Counted from the stretch's first letter, positions 26,244 through 35,201 are shown. The stretch: DNA of 64,000 bases from Pseudomonas tohonis (GCF_012767755.2 NZ_AP023189.1:4094001-4158000), one strand, 5' to 3'. Translations and numbers: made by a program. Notes: generated by a model not told the origin, from the letters alone.

Positions 26244-26281
26244 AAACGAAAACGCCGCTCGAATGAGCGGCGTTTTCGTTT
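26244..26281. terminator. Bidirectional intrinsic terminator
   Basis: Perfect 17-bp arms (26244-26260 and 26265-26281) around GAAT, with the core AAAACGCCGCTC/GAGCGGCGTTTT. It ends both the plus-strand binding-protein gene and the minus-strand tRNA operon. Confidence 0.93.
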
Positions 26282-26284
26282 AAC

Positions 26285-26360
<76 letters not shown>

Positions 26361-26367
26361 GTGAAAC

Positions 26368-26443
26368 TGGCGTCCCCTAGGGGACTCGAACCCCTGTTAC
26401 CGCCGTGAAAGGGCGGTGTCCTAGGCCACTAGACGAAGGGGAC
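26368..26443 (-). tRNA. tRNA-Glu (TTC)
   Basis: A 76-nt cloverleaf with encoded CCA. Acceptor GTCCCCT pairs with AGGGGAC, and the anticodon loop CCTTTCACG reads TTC. It is identical to the other two Glu copies. Confidence 0.97.
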
Positions 26444-26475
26444 AGGTAAAACCTGGCAAGCATCGCTTGTGAAAC

Positions 26476-26551
<76 letters not shown>

Positions 26552-26558
26552 GTGAAAC

Positions 26559-26634
26559 TGGCGTCCCCTAGGGGACTCGAACCCCTGTTACCGCCGTGAA
26601 AGGGCGGTGTCCTAGGCCACTAGACGAAGGGGAC
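26559..26634 (-). tRNA. tRNA-Glu (TTC)
   Basis: Second of three identical Glu copies, 191 bp from the first. It is separated from the Gly tRNA by 7 nt, as in the first pair. Confidence 0.97.
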
Positions 26635-26666
26635 AAACAACACTGGACAAGCATTGCTTGAAAATC

Positions 26667-26742
<76 letters not shown>

Positions 26743-26767
26743 AATACAACTACATACAGCCAGAAAA

Positions 26768-26843
26768 TGGCGTCCCCTAGGGGACTCGAACCCCTGTTAC
26801 CGCCGTGAAAGGGCGGTGTCCTAGGCCACTAGACGAAGGGGAC
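26768..26843 (-). tRNA. tRNA-Glu (TTC), first in the operon
   Basis: First tRNA transcribed. It is identical to the other Glu copies and lies about 85 bp downstream of a near-consensus sigma-70 promoter. Confidence 0.97.
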
Positions 26844-26927
26844 GCGGCCCGGAGCTTACAACAGCTTTAACGCTTTCTTCCGGCCTTCGTCGCTTTTGCC
26901 CTCAGGCTTCGCGTCGAAGTGGCGCGC

Positions 26928-26956
26928 ATTCTAGGGAGCGTTTTAGCACCCGTCAA
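26928..26956 (-). promoter_or_regulatory. Sigma-70 promoter of the tRNA operon
   Basis: On the minus strand TTGACG (26956-26951), 17 nt, TAGAAT (26933-26928), followed by the GC-rich discriminator GCGCGCC. This is the form expected of a stable-RNA promoter under stringent control. Confidence 0.85.
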
Positions 26957-27075
26957 CCCTTCGGCAAAAAACTTTTAAAATCAAAGGGTTCAGGTCAAAA
27001 ACTGAGACGGAGCTATCAGCAGGGTGGCCAACCCTCTACACTCCCGCAGAAAACGCACACGGGAGCTGTATAAAG

Positions 27076-27843
27076 ATGTCGCCACTCGTGATCACCCTGA
27101 TGGTGATAGCCGGCCTGGTCGTACTGCTGATCATCGGCTACGCCAACCACATGGTCGAGAACAGCAAGTTGGAGAAAGCGCGCCTGCGCGCCGACCTCAA
27201 CGACAGGCTGCGCCGTACCAGCGCCCTCTCCGACAGCCTGCCCGGCCAGTTCATGACGCCTGAACTGAAACTGCAGCTCACCCGCCTGCAACTGCTGTTC
27301 TGCGAACGCCTGCTGCCGCTGGACAAGAGCAATGCGCAGCTCAAGGTCAAGGCCGAGGAATTGCGCGGCCTGGTTGCCCAGGGCGAGGCGATGCCGATCC
27401 GCAACGCGCCCCTGAAGATCGCCAACGAAGCCCAGGCCAAGGAAATCCGCTTCCAGCTGGAAACCCTGCACGGCCAGCTGACCCGCTCCGCCAAGGACGG
27501 GTTCATGCCGGTGAACGATGCCAAGCGCTGGGTCAACGAGATCCGCGGGATGCTGGTGCAGCTGCATATCGAGTTCTTCACCAATCTCGGCCTCCAGGCC
27601 CTGCAGGAAGGCCAGCCACGCCAGGCACGCCTGGCCTTCGAGCGCGGCGTGCAGTACCTGCAGAAGCAGCCGGAACCCGCCCGCTACCAGACCCAGCTGC
27701 AGCAGTTGCAGAACCAGTTGGCCCGCGCCAATGCCCTGGCCCTGGACAAGCAGCCGGCCGCCGACGAACCCAGCGAGCTCGGCGAAGCGCTGAAATCCCT
27801 GGACGATGAAGACACCTGGAAGAAGAAGAACATCTACGACTGA
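27076..27843 (+). CDS. Membrane-anchored hypothetical protein, PA2820-like
   Basis: A 255-residue protein with one N-terminal membrane segment (VITLMVIAGLVVLLIIGYAN) and a long, charged, mostly helical cytoplasmic part rich in Leu, Gln and Arg (coiled-coil-like around 25-75 and 170-225). No enzyme motif is seen. The C terminus is acidic and then basic (DDEDTWKKKNIYD). Position next to the tRNA cluster and the GST gene matches what I recall of the hypothetical gene PA2820. It is probably cotranscribed with the GST gene 29 nt downstream. Confidence 0.75.
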   Translation: MSPLVITLMVIAGLVVLLIIGYANHMVENSKLEKARLRADLNDRLRRTSALSDSLPGQFMTPELKLQLTRLQLLFCERLLPLDKSNAQLKVKAEELRGLVAQGEAMPIRNAPLKIANEAQAKEIRFQLETLHGQLTRSAKDGFMPVNDAKRWVNEIRGMLVQLHIEFFTNLGLQALQEGQPRQARLAFERGVQYLQKQPEPARYQTQLQQLQNQLARANALALDKQPAADEPSELGEALKSLDDEDTWKKKNIYD

Positions 27844-27872
27844 CAGGCTCCGCTCAGACAAGGACCCCCACG

Positions 27873-28535
27873 ATGAGCATCACCCTCTACGGCGCCCCGC
27901 TCTCCCCCTTCGTGCGCAAGGTGCGCCTCTTCCTCCTGGAAAAGGGCATCGACTACCAGCTCGAGATCATCACGCCCTTCGGCCAGCCCGCCTGGTACCG
28001 CGAGCTGAACCCGCTGGGACGCATCCCGGCGATGCGCGACGGTGACTTCACCCTCGCCGACTCCAGCGTCATCTGCCAGTACCTGGAGGACAAGCACGCC
28101 GACCTGCCGCCGCTCTATGGCCGCGACGCCGAGCAGCGCGCCCGGGTGCGCTGGCTGGAGAAGTACGCCGATTACGAGCTGGCACCGCTGACCACCTTCT
28201 GCGTGTTCCGCAACCGCGCGCTCAAGCCGACCATGGGCCAGCCCTGTGACGAGGCGGCCGTGCAGGCGGCGCTGCAGGACAAGCTGCCGCAGCATTTCGA
28301 TTACCTGGAAAGGACGCTGGGCGACGCCGAGTTCTTCGTTGGCGCCGAGCTGACCCTGGCGGACCTGGCCCTGTGCTGCCAGCTGATCAACATGGAGCAC
28401 GGCACCGAGCTGCTGGATAGCGGCCGCTGGCCGGCCCTGGCGGCGCACTACCAGCGCATCCGCGCGCGGGAGTCGGTGCAGACGGTTCTGCCCGGCGAGC
28501 AGCGCACCCTGGCCAAGCTCAGCGGCGCGGCCTGA
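27873..28535 (+). CDS. Glutathione S-transferase family protein
   Basis: A 220-residue two-domain glutathione transferase. The N-terminal thioredoxin fold has ITLYGAPLSPFVRKVRLFLLEKGIDY with the catalytic Ser/Tyr region, NPLGRIPAM with the cis-Pro, and ADSSVICQYLED for the glutathione gamma-glutamyl group. The C-terminal helical domain follows with ELTLADLALCCQL. Substrate unknown; detoxification or stress function likely. It ends in an intrinsic terminator. Confidence 0.88.
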   Translation: MSITLYGAPLSPFVRKVRLFLLEKGIDYQLEIITPFGQPAWYRELNPLGRIPAMRDGDFTLADSSVICQYLEDKHADLPPLYGRDAEQRARVRWLEKYADYELAPLTTFCVFRNRALKPTMGQPCDEAAVQAALQDKLPQHFDYLERTLGDAEFFVGAELTLADLALCCQLINMEHGTELLDSGRWPALAAHYQRIRARESVQTVLPGEQRTLAKLSGAA

Positions 28536-28556
28536 CTGCCCTGCCCCGCAGAAACG

Positions 28557-28584
28557 AAAAAGCCCGGCACTTGCCGGGCTTTTT
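28557..28584. terminator. Intrinsic terminator between GST and msrC
   Basis: AAAAAGCCCGGC-ACTT-GCCGGGC followed by TTTTT. It lies between convergent genes and can serve both. Confidence 0.92.
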
Positions 28585-28598
28585 CATGGCGCAACCGA

Positions 28599-29081
28599 TC
28601 AGCAGTCGGTCAGGCGCAGGAAGATCGCCGCCAGGTTCTCGATGCCGGCCTGGTCCGCCTCGCTGAAGCGACCGACGCTCGGGCTGTCGAGGTCGAGCAC
28701 GCCGATCAGCCTGCCGTCCTTCACCAGGGGCACCACCAGCTCGCTGTTGGACGCGCTGTCGCAGGCAATGTGGCCGGGGAAGGCATGCACGTCCTCGACA
28801 CGCTGGGTCTCGCGGGTGCGTGCCGCGGCGCCGCAGACGCCCCGGGTGAAGGGGATGCGCACGCAGGCGACCTTGCCCTGGAAGGGGCCGAGTACCAGCT
28901 CTTCCTGCTTGTTGAGGTAGAAGCCGGCCCAGTTCAGTTCGGGCAGCTCGTTATAGAGGAAGGCGGAAAACTGCGAGGCATTGGCGATGAAGTCGCGCTC
29001 GTCGGCGAGCAGCGACTCCAGTTGGGCCGCCAGCAGGGCGTAGCCCTCCAGGCCGGCACCGGCTTGTTGCAGGTCGATCAT
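28599..29081 (-). CDS. msrC: Free methionine-(R)-sulfoxide reductase (GAF)
   Basis: A 160-residue single GAF-domain protein like E. coli MsrC/YebR, which reduces free Met-R-sulfoxide. The family core is present: NWAGFYLNK, LVLGPFQGKVACVRIPFTRGVCGAAARTRET with two of the redox cysteines, and HIACDSASNSELVVPL with the third. Its ATG overlaps the stop of the upstream ATPase gene (ATGA), so they are one operon. It fits a stress neighbourhood with gpx and msrB nearby. Confidence 0.9.
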   Translation of the reverse strand: MIDLQQAGAGLEGYALLAAQLESLLADERDFIANASQFSAFLYNELPELNWAGFYLNKQEELVLGPFQGKVACVRIPFTRGVCGAAARTRETQRVEDVHAFPGHIACDSASNSELVVPLVKDGRLIGVLDLDSPSVGRFSEADQAGIENLAAIFLRLTDC

Positions 29082-29965
29082 GGGGAAGTCTCCAGCAGCG
29101 CCCGGCCAACCCATTGGCGGGCGAATTGATAGGCGCAACGACCATTGCGGTTGCCGCGTCCGAGGGCCCAGCGGATGGCCGCCTTCTCCAGCTCCTCGTT
29201 CCACTCCCAGGCCAGCCCGGCGGGGGCCAGGGACTCGATCCAGTGGCGCACCACGGCGAGGAAGTGCTCCTGGGTGAAGGGATAGAAGGACAGCCAGAGG
29301 CCGAAGCGGTCGGACAGGGCGATCTTGTCTTCCACCGCCTCGTTGGGGTGCAGCTCGCCGTCGACCATCTGCCAGTGCTCGTTGTCGCTCTCCTTCTCCG
29401 GCACCAGGTGGCGGCGGTTGGAGGTGGCGTAGAGCAGCACGTTGTCCGGTGCGCGCTCGAGGGAGCCGTCGAGCACGCTCTTGAGTACGCGGTAATCACC
29501 CTCACCGGACTCGAAGGAGAGGTCGTCGCAGAACATCACGAAGCGCTGCGGCAGCTTGGCCACCAGCTCCACTATGCGCGGCAGGTCGGCGAGATGATCG
29601 CGCTCGATCTCGATCAGGCGCAGGCCGACGCCCGCGTGGGCGGCCAGCAGCGCGCGCACCAGGGATGACTTGCCGGTGCCCCGGGCGCCCCACAGCAGCG
29701 CATGGTTGGCGGGCAGGCCATCGACGAACTGGCGGGTATTGCGCGCCAGCTGCTCACGCTGTGCATCGACGCCGATCAGGTCGGTGAGGTTGAGGTCGAG
29801 GCTGACTTCCAGCGGCTGCAGGTAGCCGCCGCGCCCCTCGCGGTGCCAGCGCGCAGCGAGGCAGTCGCTCCAGTCGATCTCGGGGCGCAGGGCGGGCAGC
29901 AGGGGCTCCAGGCGCGCGAGCACGGCATCGGCGCGTTCGAGGAAGGCATTCAAACGGGAATCCAC
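29078..29965 (-). CDS. DUF815 AAA+ ATPase
   Basis: A 295-residue P-loop ATPase of the DUF815 group. Walker A is LLWGARGTGKSSLVRALL and Walker B is RFVMFCDDLSFE; a sensor-like YATSNRRHLVPE follows. Members are widespread and poorly characterised; roles as molecular remodelers are assumed from the fold. The C terminus runs into an ATGA overlap with msrC. Its start is 55 bp from the divergent sagS. Confidence 0.87.
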   Translation of the reverse strand: MDSRLNAFLERADAVLARLEPLLPALRPEIDWSDCLAARWHREGRGGYLQPLEVSLDLNLTDLIGVDAQREQLARNTRQFVDGLPANHALLWGARGTGKSSLVRALLAAHAGVGLRLIEIERDHLADLPRIVELVAKLPQRFVMFCDDLSFESGEGDYRVLKSVLDGSLERAPDNVLLYATSNRRHLVPEKESDNEHWQMVDGELHPNEAVEDKIALSDRFGLWLSFYPFTQEHFLAVVRHWIESLAPAGLAWEWNEELEKAAIRWALGRGNRNGRCAYQFARQWVGRALLETSP

Positions 29966-30020
29966 AATAAACTCCTTGATTCAGCTCGGAGAGCCGGGCT
30001 GTCGGCAGGTGGGATAGGCT

Positions 30021-32387
30021 ATGCTTGGCAAGCCCACGGAACAAGGCCAAATCTTCTCGCCCATGGATATCCCGCTGACCCAACGCCTGTCTTTCAAGCA
30101 GGCCAGCATCACCGTGCTGGTGGCGTTCGTACTCGGGACACTCCTCAGCATCATCCAGGTCGGCATCGACTACGCCAGCGAGAACGCCTCGCTGGAGCGC
30201 GAGATCAATGCCCTGCTGGAAATCAGCCACAACCCCGCTGCCCGCATCGCCTACAACATCGACGCCGAACTGGCCCAGGAACTGGTGCTCGGCCTGCTGC
30301 GCTCCCCGGCGGTGATCCGCGCCGAGATCATCGACAACAGCGGCACCGTGCTCGCCAGCGTCAACCGCCCGCGCACCGAGAGCGACTACCGCATCTTCAG
30401 CGACTTCCTGTTCGGCGAGCGTCGCGACTTCCAGGACCCGCTGTACATCGCCCACGCCCCCTCGGAGACCCTCGGCCTGCTGCGCCTGGAGGTGGACACC
30501 TTCGCCTTCGGCAACCATTTCCTGCGCCGCTCCATGCTCACCCTGCTGTCGGGCTTCGTTCGCAGCCTGTTGCTGTCGCTGATCCTCCTGGTGCTTTTCT
30601 ACAGCATGCTCACCAAGCCCCTGGTGGGCCTGATCCGCGCCCTCAGCGAAGGCGACTCGCGCAACCCGGTGGATAACCGCCTGCCCTGCCCCCCCGGCCA
30701 TGAACAGGACGAGATCGGCGTGCTGGTGGATGTGATCAACCGCCAGTTGGCCAACCTCTTCGCCGAGATGGAACAGCGCCGCGATGCCGAGGATCGGCTG
30801 ACCCAGTACCTCGCCGAGCTGGAGAACATCGTCTCGGCGCGTACCGCCGAGCTGAAAGCCACCAACAGCCGCCTCAGCCAGTCCAACCAGGAACTGGACA
30901 TGGCCCGCACCCACGCCATTGAAACCGCCCAGGCCCGAGCCGCCTTCCTGGCCAACATGAGCCACGAGATCCGCACTCCGCTCAACGGCCTGCTCGGCAT
31001 GCTCTCGCTGACCCTGGACAGCCCCCTGAACCCCGAGCAGCGCCAGCAGCTGACCATCGCCCACGACTCGGGCAACGTGCTGGTCGAGCTGCTCAACGAC
31101 ATTCTCGACCTGTCCAAGTTCGAGGCCGGCCAACTGGAGCTGGAGGCCATCCCCTTCGACCTCGGCGTGCTGGTGGAAGACACCGCCAGCCTGCTCTCGC
31201 AGAACGCCGCGCCCGGTGTGGAACTGAGCTGCCTGATCGACCCGCGCATGCCTTCGCTGGTGGTCGGCGACCCGACGCGGGTCCGGCAGATCGTCAGCAA
31301 CCTGCTGTCCAACGCCCTCAAGTTCACCCGCTTCGGCCGCGTCGACCTGCGCGTCACGCCCACGGCCGAGGGCGTGACCGTCAGCGTGCGCGACACCGGC
31401 ATCGGCATCTCCAGCGAGGCCATGCCCAAGCTGTTCCAGCCCTTCGCCCAGGCTGGCGCCGGCATCACCCGCCAGTTCGGCGGCACCGGGCTCGGCCTCG
31501 CCCTCACCCGGCGCCTCTGCGAAGCCATGAACGGCAAGCTGCACGTGCGCTCGGAAGAAGGCATCGGCAGCCTGTTCAGTGCCGAGTTGCCGCTGGCCAG
31601 CCATGCCGATGCCACGCCGGCACCGGCGCTGCAGGGGCGCGTCATCGCCCTGTGCGCCGCAGGCAGCGGCCTGGCCGAACTGCTGAAGACCTGGCTGCCG
31701 GCCTGGGGCATCAACTACCAGCGACGCGACGTCGACACCAGCCTGGCGGGCCAGGTGTTCGACCAGGTGATCACCGACTCGCCGGAACACCTGCAGCGCC
31801 TGCGCGGCGAAAGCACGGCGCCGATCCTGCTGATCACCGGCTACGGCAACTTCATCCAGGGCGAACAGGCCGCCCCGCTCGCACCCCTGCAGCAGTTGGC
31901 CCGACCGCTGGCCCGCTCGGCGCTCTACCAGGCGCTGCGCCGCAGCCTGCAGGCCCAGCCGGACGAACCCGCCCCCACGCCGACACCCAAGCAGCGCCTG
32001 GCGCGCTCGGCCCGCGTGCTGCTGGTGGAAGACAATGCGGTGAACCAGCTGGTGGCCAAGGGCATGCTCGGCAAGCTGGGTTGCGAGGTGTTGATCGCCG
32101 CCCACGGGGGCGAGGCCCTGCAGATGCTCGCCGAAGAACCCGTGGACCTGGTGCTGATGGACTGCAACATGCCGATCATGGACGGCTACGAGGCCACCCG
32201 GCGCATCCGCCAGAGCGGCAACTGGCCAGGCCTGCCCATCGTCGCGCTGACCGCCAACGCCCTGCCGGACGAACGCGAACGTTGCCGCGCCGCCGGCATG
32301 GACGACTACCTGGCCAAGCCCTTCCGCCGGGAAGAGCTGGTCGCCCTGCTGGACAACTGGCTGCCGGCTACCCAGCCAACCCAGTGA
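30021..32387 (+). CDS. sagS: Hybrid sensor histidine kinase, SagS-like
   Basis: A 788-residue hybrid kinase. Order: membrane segment (about 30-50), periplasmic HmsP-like sensor (about 50-170, with Asp105 at the position I recall as important in P. aeruginosa SagS), membrane segment (173-195), coiled linker, HisKA with NMSHEIRTPLNG (His315), HATPase (about 415-525, DTGIGIS, GGTGLGLALT), a degenerate receiver-like part (about 540-640), and a receiver with LLVEDN and Asp714 (LVLMDCNMPIMDG). No Hpt domain. In P. aeruginosa SagS guides attached cells toward biofilm and tolerance through HptB and BfiSR. The start at 30021 keeps the family numbering; an ATG at 30063 is an alternative. Confidence 0.9.
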   Translation: MLGKPTEQGQIFSPMDIPLTQRLSFKQASITVLVAFVLGTLLSIIQVGIDYASENASLEREINALLEISHNPAARIAYNIDAELAQELVLGLLRSPAVIRAEIIDNSGTVLASVNRPRTESDYRIFSDFLFGERRDFQDPLYIAHAPSETLGLLRLEVDTFAFGNHFLRRSMLTLLSGFVRSLLLSLILLVLFYSMLTKPLVGLIRALSEGDSRNPVDNRLPCPPGHEQDEIGVLVDVINRQLANLFAEMEQRRDAEDRLTQYLAELENIVSARTAELKATNSRLSQSNQELDMARTHAIETAQARAAFLANMSHEIRTPLNGLLGMLSLTLDSPLNPEQRQQLTIAHDSGNVLVELLNDILDLSKFEAGQLELEAIPFDLGVLVEDTASLLSQNAAPGVELSCLIDPRMPSLVVGDPTRVRQIVSNLLSNALKFTRFGRVDLRVTPTAEGVTVSVRDTGIGISSEAMPKLFQPFAQAGAGITRQFGGTGLGLALTRRLCEAMNGKLHVRSEEGIGSLFSAELPLASHADATPAPALQGRVIALCAAGSGLAELLKTWLPAWGINYQRRDVDTSLAGQVFDQVITDSPEHLQRLRGESTAPILLITGYGNFIQGEQAAPLAPLQQLARPLARSALYQALRRSLQAQPDEPAPTPTPKQRLARSARVLLVEDNAVNQLVAKGMLGKLGCEVLIAAHGGEALQMLAEEPVDLVLMDCNMPIMDGYEATRRIRQSGNWPGLPIVALTANALPDERERCRAAGMDDYLAKPFRREELVALLDNWLPATQPTQ

Positions 32388-32838
32388 AGCGCCCGAGCAG
32401 TTCGGACAACCGGCTGCGCAGCTCCACCATCTCGTTGAGGTCCAGGCCGCTGCTGCAGATCAGCTCCGCGCGCAGCGCCGGCAGCTGCTCGCGCAGGGCG
32501 ACGCCGGACTCGCTCAACCCCAGGTGCACCTCGCGCTCGTCATGGGCCGCACGACGGCGCAGCACGTGGCCGAGCTGCTCGAGGCGCTTGAGCAGCGGTG
32601 TCAGGGTGCCGGAGTCCAGCATCAGACGCTCGCCCAGGGCCTTCACCGTGGGCTGCTCGGGCGGCGTGGCGTGCCACTCCCAGAGCACCAGCATGACCAG
32701 GTACTGCGGGTAGGTCAGGCCCAGCTGTTCGAGCAGGGGCCGGTAGCCGCGGATCACGGCGCGCGAGGCGGCGTAGAGCTTGAAGCACAGCTGGTTATCC
32801 AGCAGCAGGTCGGCTTCGGGCGATTCGGGCAGGGTCAT
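32368..32838 (-). CDS. ospR: MarR/OhrR-family redox regulator, OspR-like
   Basis: A 156-residue MarR-family repressor of the OhrR type. The N-terminal redox Cys18 is in LLDNQLCFKLYAASRAV, and the winged helix-turn-helix has YPQYLVMLVLWEW, VKALGERLMLDSGTLTPLLKRLEQLGHV and RAAHDEREVHL. In P. aeruginosa OspR senses oxidative stress and controls the adjacent glutathione peroxidase gene. Here its ATG overlaps the gpx stop (ATGA), so it is cotranscribed and probably autoregulated. It overlaps the 3' end of sagS by 20 bp. Confidence 0.9.
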   Translation of the reverse strand: MTLPESPEADLLLDNQLCFKLYAASRAVIRGYRPLLEQLGLTYPQYLVMLVLWEWHATPPEQPTVKALGERLMLDSGTLTPLLKRLEQLGHVLRRRAAHDEREVHLGLSESGVALREQLPALRAELICSSGLDLNEMVELRSRLSELLGRFTGLAG

Positions 32839-33320
32839 TTCAGCAGCGCTTCGATCTCGGCGGTGAGCTCTTCCGGCTTGGTGGTCGGCGCGAAGCGCTT
32901 CACCTGGCGGCCTTCGCCGTCGATCAGGAACTTGGTGAAGTTCCACTTGATGCCCTTGCTGCCCAGGAGGCCGGGCGCGCGGTTCTTCAGCTCGACATAG
33001 AGCGGGTGGGCGTCGGCGCCGTTGACGTCGATCTTCTTGAACAGCGGGAAGCTGACGCCGAAGTTCAGCTCGCAGAATTCGGAGATGGCGCCTTCGTCAC
33101 CCGGCTCCTGCTTGCCGAACTGGTTGCAGGGGAAGCCGAGCACCACCAGGCCCTTGTCCCTGTACTGCTGCCAGATGCTCTCCAGGCCCTTGTACTGCGG
33201 GGTGAAGCCGCACTTGCTCGCGGTATTGACCACCAGCACGGCCTTGCCGCCGAAATCGGCCAGCGTCTTCTGCTCGCCCTTGATGGTGGTGACGGGGATA
33301 TCGAAAAGCTTCGCGCTCAT
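32835..33320 (-). CDS. gpx: Glutathione peroxidase
   Basis: A 161-residue cysteine-type glutathione peroxidase that reduces peroxides, often with thioredoxin as donor. The catalytic tetrad is visible: Cys37 in VNTASKCGFTPQY, Gln in LGFPCNQFGKQEPG, and Trp/Asn in IKWNFTKFLI. The start at 33320 (MSAKLFDIPV) fits the family; the longer frame extends into the regulatory region. It is the first gene of the gpx-ospR operon, behind CAATT/AATTG repeats. Confidence 0.94.
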   Translation of the reverse strand: MSAKLFDIPVTTIKGEQKTLADFGGKAVLVVNTASKCGFTPQYKGLESIWQQYRDKGLVVLGFPCNQFGKQEPGDEGAISEFCELNFGVSFPLFKKIDVNGADAHPLYVELKNRAPGLLGSKGIKWNFTKFLIDGEGRQVKRFAPTTKPEELTAEIEALLK

Positions 33321-33368
33321 ATGGTGTACCTGCAGTTGGAGGGGGATGACGGCGATAAAAATAGCTCG

Positions 33369-33388
33369 CAATTGAATTGTGCGCAATT
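33369..33388. promoter_or_regulatory. Candidate OspR operator before gpx
   Basis: CAATT (33369-33373), AATTG (33375-33379) and CAATT (33384-33388) form two overlapping inverted repeats. They lie in an AT-rich patch about 50 bp before the gpx start, where an OhrR-type repressor of gpx-ospR would bind. Confidence 0.55.
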
Positions 33389-33398
33389 TAAATACGGC

Positions 33399-33425
33399 AA
33401 AAAAGGCCCGCGCATCGGGCGGGCC
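33399..33425 (-). terminator. Intrinsic terminator after msrB
   Basis: On the minus strand GGCCCGC-CCGATGC-GCGGGCC followed by TTTTTT, starting 8 nt after the msrB stop. Confidence 0.85.
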
Positions 33426-33432
33426 CCTTCGA

Positions 33433-33831
33433 TCAGCCTTCGCGAGGAACCAGCTTCAGCGACACCGAATTGATGCAGTAGCGCAGGCCGGTCGGGCGCG
33501 GGCCATCCGGGAACACATGGCCCAGGTGCGCTTCGCAACGGGCGCAGCGCACCTCGATGCGATGCATGCCGTGGCTGAAGTCCTCCTTCTCCTCGATCGC
33601 ACTGCCGTCCACCGGCTGGAAATAACTCGGCCAGCCGCTGCCGGAATCATACTTGGCATCGGAGTCGAACAGCGCCGCGCCGCAGCAGGAGCAATGGTAG
33701 ATGCCCGGCGTCTTGGTGCCGTTGTACTCACCGGTGAAGGGACGTTCGGTGCCCCCCAGGCGACAGACGTGGAACTGGGCTTCGCTCAGCTCTTCACGCC
33801 AGGATTCAAGGGGTTTGTCCAGCTTTTCCAT
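33433..33831 (-). CDS. msrB: Peptide methionine-(R)-sulfoxide reductase
   Basis: A 132-residue MsrB that repairs Met-R-sulfoxide in proteins. The structural zinc pairs are in [12 protein letters not shown] (Cys47 and Cys50) and [14 protein letters not shown] (Cys96 and Cys99). The catalytic Cys119 is in [13 protein letters not shown]. It is upstream of gpx on the same strand but separated from it by its own terminator. A second terminator-like hairpin lies in its leader. Confidence 0.95.
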   Translation of the reverse strand: MEKLDKPLESWREELSEAQFHVCRLGGTERPFTGEYNGTKTPGIYHCSCCGAALFDSDAKYDSGSGWPSYFQPVDGSAIEEKEDFSHGMHRIEVRCARCEAHLGHVFPDGPRPTGLRYCINSVSLKLVPREG

Positions 33832-33849
33832 GGGTCACCTCGGCTACGG

Positions 33850-33887
33850 AAAAAAGCCCGACCAGTACCTTTTCCGGTCATCGGGCC
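33850..33887 (-). terminator. Terminator-like hairpin in the msrB leader
   Basis: On the minus strand GCCC(GAT)GACC, a 12-nt loop, GGTCGGGC and then TTTTTT, 8 bp with one bulge. It ends about 20 nt before the msrB start codon. No minus-strand gene lies directly upstream, so it would act on the msrB transcript itself or on antisense RNA from the alaA side. Confidence 0.55.
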
Positions 33888-33978
33888 GCACGTATCATGC
33901 GTGGCTTTAGACGCCAGTCTGGCAGCGGCGTTACAGGCTGCCAAGGCGCAGTTTCCTCAGATCGGGACACGAACCACC

Positions 33979-35190
33979 ATGCAGGTCAGCAAATCGAACA
34001 AGCTCGCCAACGTCTGCTACGACATCCGCGGGCCCGTGCTCAAGCACGCCAAACGCCTGGAAGAGGAAGGCCACCGCATCCTCAAGCTGAACATCGGCAA
34101 CCCGGCGCCGTTCGGTTTCGAAGCCCCCGAGGAAATCCTCCAGGACGTGATCCGCAACCTGCCGACCGCCCAGGGCTACAGCGACTCCAAGGGGCTGTTC
34201 AGCGCGCGCAAGGCGGTGATGCAGTACTACCAGCAGAAGCAGGTGGAAGGCATCGGCATCGAGGACATCTACCTCGGCAACGGCGTGTCCGAGCTGATCG
34301 TCATGTGCATGCAGGCGCTGCTCAACAACGGTGACGAGGTGCTGATCCCGGCCCCCGACTACCCGCTGTGGACCGCCGCCGTGAGCCTGGCCGGCGGCAA
34401 GCCGGTGCACTACCTGTGCGACGAGCAGGCCGACTGGTTCCCCGACCTTGAAGACATCAAGGCCAAGATCACCCCCAACACCAAGGCCATGGTGATCATC
34501 AACCCGAACAACCCCACCGGCGCCGTGTACTCCAGGGAACTGCTGGAGGGGATGGTCGAGCTGGCCCGCCAGCACAACCTGGTGCTGTTCTCCGACGAGA
34601 TCTACGACAAGATCCTCTACGACGAAGCCGTGCACATCTCCACTGCCTCACTGGCGCCGGACGTGCTCTGCCTGACCTTCAACGGCCTGTCCAAGTCCTA
34701 CCGCGTGGCCGGCTTCCGCTCCGGCTGGGTCGCCATCTCCGGGCCCAAGCAGCGTGCACAGAGCTACATCGAAGGCATCGACATCCTCGCCAACATGCGC
34801 CTGTGCGCCAACGTGCCGAGCCAGCATGCGATCCAGACCGCCCTGGGCGGCTACCAGAGCATCAACGACCTCGTGCTGCCCAACGGCCGCCTGCTGGAAC
34901 AGCGCAACCGTACCTGGGAACTGCTCAACGACATCCCGGGCGTCAGTTGCGTCAAGCCCATGGGCGCGCTCTACGCCTTCCCGCGCATCGACCCGAAGGT
35001 CTGCCCCATCGTCAATGACGAGAAGTTCGTCCTCGACCTGCTGCTCTCCGAGAAGCTGCTGATCGTCCAGGGCACCGCCTTCAACTGGCCGTGGCCGGAC
35101 CACTTCCGCGTGGTCACCCTGCCCCGCGTCGACGACCTGGAGCAGGCCATCGGCCGCATCGGCAACTTCCTCAAGTCCTATCGCCAGTAA
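33979..35190 (+). CDS. alaA: Glutamate-pyruvate aminotransferase AlaA
   Basis: PLP-dependent class I aminotransferase of 403 residues, close to E. coli AlaA (YfbQ), which makes alanine from pyruvate and glutamate. Motifs: KLNIGNPAPFGFEAPEEI, PAPDYPLWTAAV, NPNNPTGAVYS, SDEIYDKILYD, and the PLP Lys in FNGLSKSYRVAGFRSGW. The start at 33979 gives the normal MQVSKSNKLANVCYDIRGP N terminus; the longer upstream frame is an msrB shadow. An SDR gene follows 11 nt later, suggesting an operon. Confidence 0.93.
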   Translation: MQVSKSNKLANVCYDIRGPVLKHAKRLEEEGHRILKLNIGNPAPFGFEAPEEILQDVIRNLPTAQGYSDSKGLFSARKAVMQYYQQKQVEGIGIEDIYLGNGVSELIVMCMQALLNNGDEVLIPAPDYPLWTAAVSLAGGKPVHYLCDEQADWFPDLEDIKAKITPNTKAMVIINPNNPTGAVYSRELLEGMVELARQHNLVLFSDEIYDKILYDEAVHISTASLAPDVLCLTFNGLSKSYRVAGFRSGWVAISGPKQRAQSYIEGIDILANMRLCANVPSQHAIQTALGGYQSINDLVLPNGRLLEQRNRTWELLNDIPGVSCVKPMGALYAFPRIDPKVCPIVNDEKFVLDLLLSEKLLIVQGTAFNWPWPDHFRVVTLPRVDDLEQAIGRIGNFLKSYRQ

Positions 35191-35201
35191 GGAACGCCAG
35201 C

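Noticed and set aside
29754..32105. 783-codon minus-strand frame opposite sagS
   Set aside because: Antisense shadow with His/Gln/Ala-rich sequence; sagS is certain on the other strand.
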